A stretch of 64,000 nucleotides of DNA from Ascarosepion bandense (lineage: Eukaryota; Mollusca; Cephalopoda; Sepiida; Sepiidae). This document shows positions 20,800-31,059 of this stretch, piece after piece; position 1 is the stretch's first letter, and each line of letters starts with the position of its first letter. Location: NCBI GenBank assembly GCA_037127315.1, contig JBBBDQ010000227.1, positions 1,439,501 through 1,503,500 on the forward strand, read 5' to 3'. The notes under the pieces were generated by a model, which searched no databases, was not told the origin of the DNA, and saw only the letters and a program-made list of their open reading frames with translations. The position numbers and the translations under genes are program-made.

Positions 20800-21045
20800 A
20801 AACAAAGTATTAAGAAACAGAAACATTTCGTTAGAAACTAAGCTGAGTAGTGGATTGTTATGTAATATCGATGCTTCTACATGGCAGTGACAATTTCTTC
20901 AAAGAAGAAGAGACTTGAGGGCGCAGAAACGTGGTTCTACAAAAAGATGCTGAGGATACCATGACCTGGACACGGAATTTGATGATAAAACGAAACAAAA
21001 ATAAGACTTAGAACCAGAAAAAAGACAGTTGAAGATCCTCGAATA
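20800..21045 (+). mobile_element. LINE-R C-terminal fragment
   Basis: AAAGTATTAAGAAACAGAAA, CATGGCAGTGACAATTTCTT, GTGGTTCTACAAAAAGATGC and TGAGGATACCATGACC match the LINE-R region between RT and tail, with a deletion. Confidence 0.7.
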
Positions 21046-21144
21046 CAATAATCTTGATCCATTTTTTATGTTTTATCAACTGTTTTAAAATTTATTTACA
21101 GTCGAATATATATTTCGGGATTGTTAGAATTCTTTGGAGATACA

Positions 21145-21303
21145 AGTCTTACTGTTTAATCCATAATTGAGAGAAGAAGTTGATTCAGACCTTTCTTGAT
21201 TGCATTTGTACATAAGTGAATATAATGAAGTCGACTGGGATTCGAACTTGGCTCTCGGTTTTCTTCTTCCGAGCCTTTATCCCTTGCACCACCTGCACAT
21301 CCA
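21145..21303 (-). mobile_element. SINE-A-related head fragment
   Basis: Minus-strand B box GGGATTCGAACTTGG, head TTGCACCACCTGCACATCC, and body TACATAAGTGAATATAATGA. The head differs slightly from standard SINE-A (CACCACCTGC rather than CACCACAACGC), as does the copy at 51500. Confidence 0.72.
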
Positions 21304-21764
21304 ATCCTACAGCAATTGCTTTTTCCAGCTGTCATCCATCTAGACATTGAGAAGATCTAGATCAATGTATTTCACTCTCGTTTAAAGAATCCTTCCCTGG
21401 ATGACTTCCACTGTTTTCGTATCCTTCATTTCAGAGGATGTGCCGCACTTGCCACGCTTGGTAATGCAGGTTGATGAAGACTATTTAAACCATTGCTGGT
21501 TTGTTTGTGCATGTGGCCGGTGGCTCATAAGAGCTCTTTCGTCCTTTGACAGGTCCTGTTTTTAGTCATTCCCGGTCACTTCACCATCTCCTTACCGAGC
21601 TTGCACCCAGCGGGGCGCCGGTTTAGTCGCTGGCGACACGAACCGTGACAGGTAGTACTGGGTTACGTAGTCCTAGTAGCAGACATACTCAGATCTGACA
21701 AAAAGTTCAAAATTCAACATTGCTTAGTTTCGATTATCGAACAAGAACCGATGTTTTAATGTAA
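21304..21764. other. Unassigned region
   Basis: Part (21540-21690) is G+C-richer and could be unique or an old repeat. No domain recognised. Confidence 0.4.
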
Positions 21765-21896
21765 TACATATTGAGGAAACATGGTTTAGAAAATTTGACA
21801 CTCAGAAGATATATTAAAAACAAAAGAAAGAGAGGATGTCAGCAAATACCTAAAGAGCTTGTTTAAATGGTTGATAAAATAGGGACTAGGCAGAAG
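21765..21896 (+). mobile_element. LINE-R tail-side scrap
   Basis: TTGAGGAAACATGGTTTAGA, AAAATTTGACACTCAGAAG and CCTAAAGAGCTTGTTTAAAT align with the RKEGLENLILTG to KWM blocks of LINE-R. Confidence 0.6.
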
Positions 21897-21897
21897 A

Positions 21898-22052
21898 TGT
21901 TTCCCGAAGTAGGCTTTTACTGTGGTAGACTTGCCAACCAAGGCTATAGAAATTCATCTGTCATGCTATGTAACTCATAATTGAGAGAGGAGAGATGGAT
22001 TAATACTTTTTTCAAGGTATTTGTGAGTAAGTGAAGACAACGAATTCAATAA
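21898..22052 (-). mobile_element. SINE-A middle fragment
   Basis: TTCCCGAAGTAGGCTTTTAC, GTAGACTTGCCAACCAAGGC and GGTATTTGTGAGTAAGTGAA, in the reverse SINE-A order. Confidence 0.75.
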
Positions 22053-22189
22053 GAGAGGCAGTAAAAAATTAAAAAAGCTACAAATTACAGGAAGTTGTGA
22101 AGAGTCATGTTCGACGCTGTGTTGAAGATACACAGCGCATAATATAAAAAAGTATATCATGAGAATGAGAACATGGATAAGTTAACACT

Positions 22190-22310
22190 AGAAAAAGTTA
22201 TTGAAGAAAAAAGTAGAGAGTAAGGTAGAAGGTTACTTAGAGCAACGAATGACAGGAAGATGTGGAGAGATATGATCGTTTATGTCCTGGGTGAAGATAT
22301 AAGAACTAGA
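22190..22310 (+). mobile_element. LINE-R 3' scrap
   Basis: CAACGAATGACAGGAAGATG and GAGATATGATCGTTTATGTC match the RDREMWR..IAYVL block. A second similar scrap lies at 22700-22920 (GATAGAGGGGAAGAAGGACA, CATGATCGCCAACG). Confidence 0.55.
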
Positions 22311-22487
22311 GAAATATAACGGAACAAGATACATAAAAACAAAAAACATGAATTATAAAGAAGCAAAAACTATAATAAAAGCTGAAAATTGTGGAGAGTC
22401 ATGATCTCTCATGTCATAATATATATATATACAATATATATATACAAGGAAAGACAAACGGACAAAAGCAGCACATAATATACCCCA

Positions 22488-22600
22488 TTGGGCACCTCGA
22501 GGTGGTGTAATGTTAACAAGCTTGTCTTGTTAGAACCATTACAACTGAGAAGTGAGTTCGATCCTCACTGGGTGTCCTTTATTTTCGGCCTTGTGCCACA
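22488..22600 (+). mobile_element. SINE-D: tRNA-like segment
   Basis: CACCTCGAGGTGGTGTAATG gives an A-box-like D arm. GTGAG TTCGATC CTCAC is a perfect 5-bp T stem with B box. GGGTGTCC can partly pair with the 5' GGGCACC as an acceptor stem. The middle is too long for an ordinary tRNA, so I read it as a tRNA-derived SINE head, not a tRNA gene. Confidence 0.6.
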
Positions 22601-22699
22601 TCTAAGCTACGCTTAGTAAATTACCATAATCTACCTCATGCGTTTGTGTAAATGTTTGCAAAAATAGGTATTAGAGATAGCAACAAAGAAAAAAAAAGA

Positions 22700-22920
22700 A
22701 GAAAGAGCTACAAATGACAGGAAGTTGTAGAGAACCGTATTCGCTTACGTTCTAAAAACTCGATGTTGAATTTTGGTAGGTCTGTTAGCAGAAAGAACGG
22801 TTTAAAAACGAATAACCTGATGCTCACGGGACGGATAGAGGGGAAGAAGGACAGGGGAAGGCAGAGCACGATATATCTGCTGGAGATGATGGACCATGAT
22901 CGCCAACGACACGGCAAATA
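22700..22920 (+). mobile_element. LINE-R tail-side scrap
   Basis: GAATAACCTGATGCTCACGG and GGACAGGGGAAGGCAGAGCA match LINLILTG and RGKQR-type blocks. Decayed. Confidence 0.6.
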
Positions 22921-23009
22921 GATGATGACTACAAAAACTGCTGAGACTTGGTAGAGTAACAAAAATACAAAAAGGGTTGGATATCTCTGATCGCCTATCA
23001 TGATGGGAT

Positions 23010-23305
23010 CAGTCAGTTAAACGTGATATACGCTTGGGTGATCGTGTCTCGAAAGCGACATGACTGACTGGTCAGAAGATTATCCCACAGTAGTTAGTTA
23101 TTACTTTTTTCAGTAAACTGGTTGCCGAGCAAAGCTATAGAACACAGTTTGTTATTTAACCCATAACTTGAGGAAAGAGACGGATTAATAGTTTTCCCAA
23201 GTATATTTGCGTGTAAGTGAATACAAGGAATTCAACTGGAATTCGAACTCAGTTCCCCGATTTCTAATTCCGAGCGGAGATCCCCTGCACCACAACACAC
23301 ATATG
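23010..23305 (-). mobile_element. SINE-A copy
   Basis: Near full-length: GATCAGTCAGTTAAACGTGA end, ATCGTGTCTCGAAAGCGACA, GAGACGGATTAATAGTTTTC, B box GGAATTCGAACTCAG, and head TGCACCACAACACACAT. Confidence 0.9.
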
Positions 23306-23381
23306 GGATACTGCGCGTTAAAAATAAGAATATTAAAAGAGGACGAGCATGAAAAAGACAAAAGAGTAATAATTATTTAGA

Positions 23382-23385
<4 letters not shown>

Positions 23386-23425
<40 letters not shown>

Positions 23426-23487
23426 CAATAAAATAGAGAATGTTTGCAAACATTGAAACAGAAATACACGATAAACATTTCTCTCTT

Positions 23488-23521
<34 letters not shown>
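23386..23521. repeat. (TA)n, (GA)n and (CT)n microsatellites
   Basis: TA run then GAGAGAGA at 23386-23425; CTCTCTTTCTCTCTC then TA at 23478-23521. Confidence 0.92.
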
Positions 23522-24844
23522 CATTACGCACTCATCCATAGTTTTAGCTGTAATTATTTCTGACACCCTTTCCATGAATATAATACAATCATTAAAACAG
23601 GAAGAGAAGAAAAAAAAAGATCATTTGAACAAACGAATTACGAATTTCAATAAATGCGTAGATATTTTAAAAATATTAAATAATGAATAACACCAACGTT
23701 CACGTTTCTTCTTCCGCTCAGCCGTATCCGGGCTCTTTTCCGTTCTCAAAGCGCTTGCTCACATCTCGCATGGGAAGCGATTTTCCGTAAGTTGACAGAT
23801 TTATCGTTCATCACCGTTTACTGCCATTTTTATCGCTTCTTGATGGTGAGGTTTTCAATCCATTCAGATAAAACTTCCGCTTCCCAGGAGAAGTTTACTT
23901 CCGTTTTTGTTACCCAACCTTTCAGTTTGATATATTTTATATTTTATTTCTTTTTGTTTCTCTCGTAAAGCTTCTGCCTGTGAACCTTACGATTCGTGTC
24001 AGTATAATTCGGCTTGCTTTGCCTTTTTTTCCTTTTATCGGCTTGAACTGCCAACGCTCCGTTTTTAATTATATCGCTTATGGTGATCTTTTTGAAGGAA
24101 GGTCTTTGCTGACGATGAGTAAATCTTTACTGAGTATTTTTTTTTAATTAAAAGAAAAAAAAAAGAAAAATGAAGAAATGACATCCAGGAAAGAGCAGTT
24201 GACATATTTCCAGTTTGGCTTTTGTGGAAATTAACCGTCAGTGTGGAGGAACAGAAACAAAACACAATTGAAAGCCATTGCTCTTAATTTAGCATATAAT
24301 ACGCCAATTTGCTTTCTGTGTAATATAAATTTAGCTCCAATAGAGTTAGTGCTTTCAAACTAGCAATTCACATATCAGATCATAAAGTAAAGATAAGACT
24401 AAATAAAAGCCAACATTCATTTTGTCTCATCATCGTTGTCTTATCAAAGCCAGCGTTCACCGTGAACCTTCACTTGTCGGAATCTCTGCCTCCCGGCGAT
24501 GAGGAACCCAGACGACGATATGCCGCAGTGCAGAGTCTCGTCTGGGAAATATTAGACATGAGCCCGATCTTTCCTTAAGGAAGGTCTACGGGAAATTTCT
24601 GCCCGAATTTACGGGTTCGAATTGCCCACATTAAATAGTCTGCCTTAGGCCACACCCGTCCTCAGTGAGGAGGTTTCTGGTAAATACCCAAAGACACGTT
24701 TCCTCGGAGAGAGCTTGTTCTCTTTGGCAGCATCAGTATGAGAACAATCTTTCTTTTGTTCTCATACTCATACAGTATAGTTCGTTACATTCTCTTAATT
24801 GAAAATACCTTTAGTAAACGCATGAATCGATCTGTTCTCCCTTC
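23522..24844. other. Longest stretch without a recognised repeat
   Basis: 1.3 kb in which I recognise no transposon. 23700-23960 and 24440-24740 have higher G+C. The latter contains TCCTTAAGGAAGGTCTACGG with a TCCTTAAGGA palindrome and CCTCAGTGAGG. No convincing open frame, splice-bounded exon or RNA fold was found by eye. Candidate for unique or regulatory sequence. Confidence 0.4.
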
Positions 24845-25002
24845 ATCTATTGGTTGAATATAAGGACAGACTGGTTTTTGTAGTCTTAGATGGTAAGAAA
24901 AGAAATAGCAATCTTCTGCAGGGAAAATGTTTTGTCTAGTCAGTTATGGGTCGAAAGAGACATGATCGCCAAAGCGTATATCACGTAAGTCATTTAACTG
25001 AT
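24845..25002 (+). mobile_element. SINE-A 3' fragment, diverged
   Basis: GGTTGAATATAAGGACAGAC, TCTTCTGCAGGGAAAATG, CGAAAGAGACATGATCGCCA, AGCGTATATCACGTAAG, then ATTTAACTGA. Confidence 0.7.
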
Positions 25003-25134
25003 AATGCTCATAAACTACACTGATTCCAGGCCCGCAGAAAACGTCTTCCATGACACTTGTCCACGGCAAAACATGGTGGGGGACCGCTGTCGTTGGGAAA
25101 TAGTCTGAATATAGTATAAATAATGATGACTGTT

Positions 25135-25372
25135 TCTTTTCTATGTAGCATTTATCTCGTGTAGAACTCCTTTCCGTTTAATTGCTTCCTTCATAGCTAA
25201 AACCTTCAAAAATTTAAATGCAATGTCAATTCCAAACTTCTGTCTTCTTGAATCCCGTTAATCTTTTATCCTTTCTTTTATAGCTCCTGTACCTAGTCTT
25301 TTATCTCACTGTAACCACTTCACACTAGTGAAAGCCCAACCTTTCTTGGGGGTGAAATGATTAAAAAAAAAA
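25135..25372 (+). mobile_element. LINE-J 3' end fragment
   Basis: AGAACTCCTTTCCGTTTAAT, AAAAATTTAAATGCAATGTC, CTGTAACCACTTCACACTAG and GGGGGTGAAATGATTAAAAA. Confidence 0.72.
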
Positions 25373-25471
25373 CAACTTCTCTTTCCAGAAATTCAAACAA
25401 AAACTAACTTTTGGCATCGTTGTTTTTATTGTTATTAACAAAAATACAGCTCCCACCACATAATTACTACA

Positions 25472-25600
25472 AAAAAAAAAAAAAAGCAAAAAAAAAAAAA
25501 AAAAGCAAAAAAAAAAAAAAAAAGCAAAAAAAAAATAAGCAAAAAAAAAAAGCAATAAAAAAAAAAGCAAAAATGAAAACATAAAGCAAATACAAAAACA
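25472..25600. repeat. Degenerate A-run minisatellite
   Basis: Repeated AAGC followed by 9-17 A, about ten times. The opposite frames give Phe-rich peptides only. Confidence 0.9.
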
Positions 25601-26156
25601 AAAAAACATATTTAAAGATTCACAAACTTAAAAAACATTCTGATAATAAACACTTAAAATAGCACTATTAATTATTTTAAGGGAAAAGAAAATATTTTAA
25701 TGGAAATTAAATTGACTATCGGTTTTCTATCATTAACAAATAAACTGATCACCTCAAAATTACTACAGATTAATACCATTAGGAAAAAGATATTGAAATA
25801 CACATTTGTGAAAACCTTTAAGGGTAGCAACAAGATACGCCGTACTTTTTTGACGTTTGCCGGGATTAATTTAACGAACTTAACGTTGGGGTTCGCTTTT
25901 ATATTGTAAAAAAAATAATCATTAGGATAATTAAATTAGAAATATAATTTAAAAAATTTATGTTTAAACAAAGCACACGTAAAAAAATTAGCATCGTGCG
26001 TCGGCACGAATTGAATAGAAGTATATAACAGTCATCGATTGAGATACTATAGAGGTGAAATCTGTAGTTCAGTGGTGGATTTCTGAATTATTATTACTTG
26101 TTATTATTTTGGTCAAGGAAAACTGATAAGAGGGCAGAGTTCTAGAATCAATCTAA
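25601..26156. other. Unassigned A+T-rich region
   Basis: A 69-codon open frame (25700-25909) has no family signature. No repeats recognised. Confidence 0.4.
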
Positions 26157-26881
26157 TCTAAACTTATTTATAAATGTGTGTGTTTGTCTGTGTCTGTGTG
26201 TGTGTGTGTGTGTGTGTGGCCGTTACCTAAATACTCCGAAACGGCTGAACCGATTTTCTTTAAAAATTACACAAGTGTACTATAAGCGTCTGTGAGTGTT
26301 CTTAGCTAGGTTTTGTGTCGAGGTATACTCGATAAATATCGAAAATTGATAATCGAAAAAATCGGGTTATAGAAGGAGTGGTCCGATTTTAATCAAATTT
26401 GATACACTCATAGACAAAGACATAAGAAACGATATTCAGAAGTTTCAAGGTTGCAATTCTTACAATAGTGCAGAAAATCGATAATATATATATAACAAGA
26501 TGTTTGTGTGTGTGTGTCTGTTTATCTGCCTGTATGTCTGTATTTTTTCAGCCCTTTTGTTATATTTTTTGCTTCGGGTTTGGCTCTAAGTAGGTATAAT
26601 TGTAGTTCTTAGTCTCAGCCACGATACCATTTAATTAGAAGATTTATTTAGCCTTCAAAATTCAGTTTACGACGAAAACAACTTATTTGGTATCGATACC
26701 AGGAAATCAAAGTTTGACTTACATCCATTCATTTTTCTTTCAGTCTACGGTTTCGCTTTAACTTGAAACAACTATTGCTTTTTAGTCTTTCGTGCCAATG
26801 TCCAAAGAGTCTGAGCTCCAGGACCATGGATTAGTTTTAAAGCTTTCATTACCTCCGAGCAACGCCGGGTTATACTGCTAG
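26157..26881 (+). mobile_element. HelA copy 3 (longest, both ends present)
   Basis: Starts TCTAAACTTATTTATAAATG after A and ends GGGTTATACTGCTAG before T. Internal blocks: (TG)n, CTGAACCGATTTTCTTTAAA, GGAGTGGTCCGATTTTAATC, a region absent from copy 4 (about 26480-26800), CTGAGCTCCAGGACCATGGA and CCGAGCAACGCCGGG near the end. TC...CTRR ends between A and T, with no target duplication, fit a non-autonomous Helitron. I see no strong 3' hairpin, so this is tentative. No Rep/Hel protein is encoded. Confidence 0.72.
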
Positions 26882-27117
26882 TAAAAGCATAAAATAGCTT
26901 AATGCTTTTGACGTCTCGAGAAACAGTTAATCAAATAACCGCCCCTGTTTACCAAATACGCGACTGCAGATTCAGAAACGGTTTAACGTAATTCATTCGA
27001 TGTTACAGGTTGAAAGGATGCAGTAGCCAAAAAGAAACCAGACTTCATAGGTACACATTTTTAGTTATCAGAGTTTGACAAAAAGTAACGGTATTTTTTT
27101 GTTTGTTTTTTTTTTTT

Positions 27118-27727
27118 TAATCATATCACCCCGAGCAAGGCGGTAACGCCACTGAAGCGCAGGGGGCTACGTAAGAGTGAAAAGATTGGAAAAGAAAAAG
27201 CCGGAAACCACATCCCAAACAGGGAACAAGGGATGAGCCTCTTCACCTGTTCAATCGACGAGTGTGGAGTGTAAACCGGGCGATAGTTGAGTCTATCTAT
27301 TCCAATTGAAAAAAAAGAAAAAGTAGAGAAAAGATTGGAAAAGATAAATCCGGAAACCACATCCTAATCAGGGAACAAAGGATGAGCCACTTCACCTGTT
27401 CAATAGACATGGGTGGAGTGTGAACCGGGCGATAGTTTAGTCTATCTACTCCAATTGAAAAAAAAGAAAAAGGAGAGAAAAGATTGGGAAAGAAAAAGCC
27501 GGAAACCACATCCTAAACAGGGAACAAGGGATGAGCCTCTTCACCTGTTCAATAGACGTGGGTGGAGTGTGAACCGGGTGATAGTTTAGTCTATCTATTC
27601 CAATTGAAAAAAAAGATAAAGGAGTGAAAAGATTAGGAAAAAAGAAAGCCGGAAACCACATCCTAAACAGGGAACAAGGGATGAGCCTCTTCACCTGTTC
27701 AACAGATGAGGGTGGAGTGTGGAAGGT
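27118..27727 (-). mobile_element. LINE-J 3' end with a 149-bp tandem array
   Basis: Minus-strand LINE-J terminus (A-run, then CACCCCGAGCAAGGCGGTAA and GCAGGGGGCTACGTAAG) followed by about 3.7 tandem units of exactly 149 bp; AGATTGG/AGATTAGG occurs at 27183, 27332, 27481 and 27630. Each unit holds CCGGAAACCACATCC, GGGATGAGCC and CACCTGTTCAA. The open minus frames are by-products of the repeat. Confidence 0.88.
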
Positions 27728-27772
27728 ATAAAAGTCTCAAGGGCATATTAGATGCACTTTCATTTCATCAGA

Positions 27773-28034
27773 CTCAGTCAGTAAAGTGCCATACGATCAG
27801 TGGACAATCATGTCTCTTTCGACGCATGATTGACTAGGCAGAAGATTTTTTCCGAAGTAGGTTTTTTTCTGTGGTAGACTTGCCAACCAAGGCTGTAGAA
27901 CTTAATCTGTCATCAAGACTATTTAATTCCTAGCTGAGAGAGAAGAGATGGATTAATACCTTTTCCAAGGTATTTGCTAGTAAGTGAATGCAAAGAATTC
28001 AATTGGAATTCGAACTTGATTCTCCGATTTTTAG
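27773..28034 (-). mobile_element. SINE-A copy
   Basis: ACTCAGTCAGTAAAGTGCCA end, GTAGACTTGCCAACCAAGGC, GAGATGGATTAATACC, B box GGAATTCGAACTTGA. The tRNA head is truncated near 28034. Confidence 0.85.
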
Positions 28035-28139
28035 AAAAAAGCATCAATGTCACTATAGTTAAACATGAACCAATAAGCAATGAAACAATGACTGTCATTT
28101 AATTTCAGTTACGTTTCATTTTTCTGTAGTTTATATCTG

Positions 28140-28428
28140 GCTGTGCGTTGTGGTGCAGTGGTTATCGACTCGGAACGACAAATCGACAATTCAGTTGAAA
28201 TCCTTGCATTCACTTATGCACAAATACCGTTGGGAAAGGTATTAATCTGTCTCTTCCCTCAAGTTATGGATTAAATAACAAGATAGGTTTGGTCCTATAG
28301 CCTTGGCTGGCTCCAGTCTACCGCAGAAAGCAATAGCAAACTACTGTGGGATAATATTCTGCCCAGTCAGTCATGTCTCTTTCAAGACATGATCGCCTGA
28401 GCGTGTATTACGTATGGCACTTAACTGA
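28140..28428 (+). mobile_element. SINE-A copy, full-length
   Basis: Head TGTGCGTTGTGGTGCAGTGG, weakened B box, AAAGGTATTAATCTGTCTCT, CCTTGGCTGGCTCCAGTCTA, CAAGACATGATCGCCTGAGC, end GGCACTTAACTGATA. Confidence 0.9.
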
Positions 28429-28484
28429 TAACTCGTTAATGATAAATATCAGAACTGCTCAGCATTAGACATTAGAATAACCAA

Positions 28485-28930
28485 AAACCTATACTGGCAT
28501 CAAACTGCTTGCATACGAACAGGAAATGAGTTCAGCAAATATACACAAATAAAGGGGTGTAAGTCTAGGATTTTGTTCTACAGAAGGATACTGAGGATAC
28601 CATGGATCGAGAATGTGGCAACCAGTTTACCGCAGAAAGTAATGGTGTCCTACTGCGGGATAATTTTCTGCTCAGTCAATCATGTCTCTTTCCAGAGATG
28701 ATCGACCAAGCGCGTATCACATATGGCACTCAACTGAGTGACTGAATGAGGAAGGAGGGCTTGGAGAATCTGATATTCACAGAACGAATAGAGGGAGAGA
28801 CAGATGGATGAGAAGGCAGGGTTTGGAAGAAATAACAAGAGAAAAGGTTTAAAGAACTACAAAGTATAGGGGATGTAGAGGGCTATGGTCGCCTAATTCA
28901 TGAAGGGATGCGGTAGATAGAAAAAGAAGT
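28485..28930 (+). mobile_element. LINE-R fragments interrupted by a SINE-A
   Basis: 28485-28560 reads LYWHQTACIRTGNEFSKYT, the region just before the RT GVRQG block. 28570-28614 is FYRRILRIPWIENV. After the SINE, 28743-28920 continues with EEGGLENLI-type and RMI..IH blocks to the tail. Internal deletions between pieces. Confidence 0.75.
28615..28745 (+). mobile_element. SINE-A 3' fragment nested in LINE-R
   Basis: GGCAACCAGTTTACCGCAGA, TAATTTTCTGCTCAGTCAAT, AAGCGCGTATCACATATGGC, end CTCAACTGAGTGACTGA. It splits LINE-R between its WIENV and MRKEG blocks. Confidence 0.8.
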
Positions 28931-29055
28931 ATATGAATCTAGTTTAGGAGAAAAATATTATTTTTGCTAAGAGACTCCGCTAAAAAAACAAATTCAAACA
29001 CGTGGTCATTTTCGTATCCCCACAACTGAACGTCAGCAAGTATAAAATTAAAATT

Positions 29056-29239
29056 CAGTCAAGTGCCATAGGTGATTCACGTTTAGACGATCATGTCTAT
29101 TTCGATCCATGACAGACTGGGAAGAAGATTTCTACAGTCGCTAACAAAGGCTATAGAACCCAATTTGTCCTGCTAATTAACCCTTAGATGCAGGGAGAAG
29201 CGACAAATTCATACCTTTCCCAAGGATATTTGCTCGTAT
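29056..29239 (-). mobile_element. SINE-A 3' half
   Basis: TTCAGTCAAGTGCCATAGGT, ATGACAGACTGGGAAGAAGA, GGCTATAGAACCCAATTTGT. It ends before the head. Confidence 0.82.
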
Positions 29240-29269
29240 AACAACATTACTTACAAAGATTAGTTAAGG

Positions 29270-29567
29270 TCAGTCAGTTAATTGCCGTACGTGCTACACG
29301 CTTAGGCGATCATGTCTTGAAAGAGACATGACAGATTCGGCAGAAGTTTTTTCTCCGTAGTAGCTTGTCATTCCTTTCTATGGCAAACTTGTTGCCAGTC
29401 AAGGCTATAGAACTCAATCTGTCCTGCTATTTAACCCAAAGCTGGAGGGAGAAGAGACAGACTCATACCTTTCCCAAGAGTATTTGCACGAATTTGAATG
29501 GAATTCGAACTCGGCTCTCTAATTTCTCGTACCAAGCTGATATCCACTGCACCACAACGCACTTTAA
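29270..29567 (-). mobile_element. SINE-A copy, full-length
   Basis: GGTCAGTCAGTTAATTGCCG end, CTTGAAAGAGACATGACAGA, GTTGCCAGTCAAGGCTATAG, B box GGAATTCGAACTCGG and head CACTGCACCACAACGCAC. Confidence 0.9.
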
Positions 29568-30486
29568 ATTAAGGTAAAGAGAACAAAAATGAATAAATGA
29601 GTTAACGGATTAAACAACATAATATTTAAATATTTCAATATTTTTTTTAATCATATAATGATGTAAAACAGCTGAGATAGATAAGTCGACCCGAGGACTT
29701 TTCAGCACTTCATCGTAGATATCTCGTCCGTTGAACAAGGCATTTTTGGTCAATAGATTCCCTTGGCACCTTCAGGCGTTCAGCAAGTCTTGTTCGTCAC
29801 AATGGCCGGCGAATGATAGGATATTAAGAAGTTCTGTCATCGAAATTCTATGAGAATTCTTGGAAAGTATTGAACAAGAAACGAACCGGGTCATACCGGT
29901 CATTCACCGGAACGCACCTGCTATTTCCTGAAACAGCAATTGGCGAAAGCAATTTTTTTCAAATAGTTCGCACACAGACCGTTCGCTCGAGTTAACCCTC
30001 TCCAAGCACAGCATCGGCTTCAACAGCAAATAACCTTTATGAACCCAATTGGACCGAGCAATAACACGGTCACGAACCGCGCGTACATATTCGCATATGC
30101 GAGCAATGCATGCTTGCATATATGCACAAGTTTTACTAAATCTGAGAGAATCTAATGAAAGGAAAGCACTGAGGCTCAAAACAGTTTCGACTCGAAATTG
30201 TAACAAAGCATCTTCATCATTATTTACTGCATTATTTACTGCATTATTTACTGCAGCTCTTTAGTGCATCAGATTAATTTATCTGCATTACCTTGATGTA
30301 TATAAGGCACACTTTCTTTTTAACAAATGTTTAGGATATATTCGCCCTGCTTCATATAAACTTAGTTTACTAGTTTACTCATTGAGGGGGCTAATTATAT
30401 CCCTAAAGCTTTATCATACTTTTTTTTCCGGAAATGTGCACTAGCTCAGTTATATGATAATATTATCTGATTAAATAATAATTCAC
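29568..30486. other. Unassigned region with a short triplicated word
   Basis: 29840-30130 is comparatively G+C-rich and contains overlapping open frames on both strands (29904-30206 minus, 30049-30264 plus) without any recognised domain. 30222-30256 repeats GCATTATTTACT three times. No repeat family identified. Confidence 0.4.
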
Positions 30487-31028
30487 AGTTAGTTAAGTGC
30501 CATACGCTTGGCCGATCATGTCTCGAAAGAGACATGACTGACTGAGCAGAAGATTACCCGCAGTCTTCTTCTTCTATGTGCCTAGTCCTTTCAGCACATA
30601 GTGGATCATGGCATTTCCCATCTCCCTATCCCTGATGGTTCTTAGCACGCTTTTTCCTATTACACCACCCAACCCTCGTTCCGTCAACCACCTGATCAAG
30701 GTTCCTTCAAATATATTATCCACTGCTTTCCCCTGTCTCTTTTCCCCTCTATCTAGCCTCTTAGTATCCTTCCTCATTGCATGTCCCAAAAACTTTAGCT
30801 GTCTCTTTCTGACAATTACTTTATGCAGTAGACTGGTCGCCAGCCAAGGCTATAGAACCCAATCTGCTCTGTTACTTAACCCATGACTGAAGGGAAGAAA
30901 CGGGTTAATATCTTTCCCAATGGTATCTGCGCGTAAGTGAATGCAAGGAATTCCACTGAAATTTGAACTCGGATCGCCGATTGCTCGTTTCGAGCCAATA
31001 TCGACTGCACCACAACGCACATCCTTAT
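30487..31028 (-). mobile_element. SINE-A copy split by LINE-R
   Basis: 3' part 30487-30568 (AGTTAGTTAAGTGCCATACG, CGAAAGAGACATGACTGACT) and 5' part 30826-31028 (AGTAGACTGGTCGCCAGCCA, AGAAACGGGTTAATATC, ACTGCACCACAACGCACATC) flank a LINE-R tail piece. About a dozen SINE bases are missing at the junction. Confidence 0.85.
30569..30825 (-). mobile_element. LINE-R 3' end inserted in SINE-A
   Basis: Minus strand reads RQLKFLGHAMRKDTK, RGEKRQGKAVDN and RDREMGNAMIHYVLKGLGT, ending in a (GAA)n tail at 30569. It is a severely 5'-truncated insertion. Confidence 0.85.
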
Positions 31029-31059
31029 AATTAACAACGATTATTATTTCTTCGATTAC

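Noticed and set aside
22488..22600. Possible functional tRNA gene
   Set aside because: T arm and B box are good, but the anticodon region is too long and the acceptor stem is imperfect; it reads better as a SINE head.
27121..27694. Three overlapping minus frames with repeated PCSLFRMWFPAF-type peptides
   Set aside because: They come from the 149-bp tandem unit in a LINE-J 3' non-coding region. The copies at 46 and 34 kb show the same effect.
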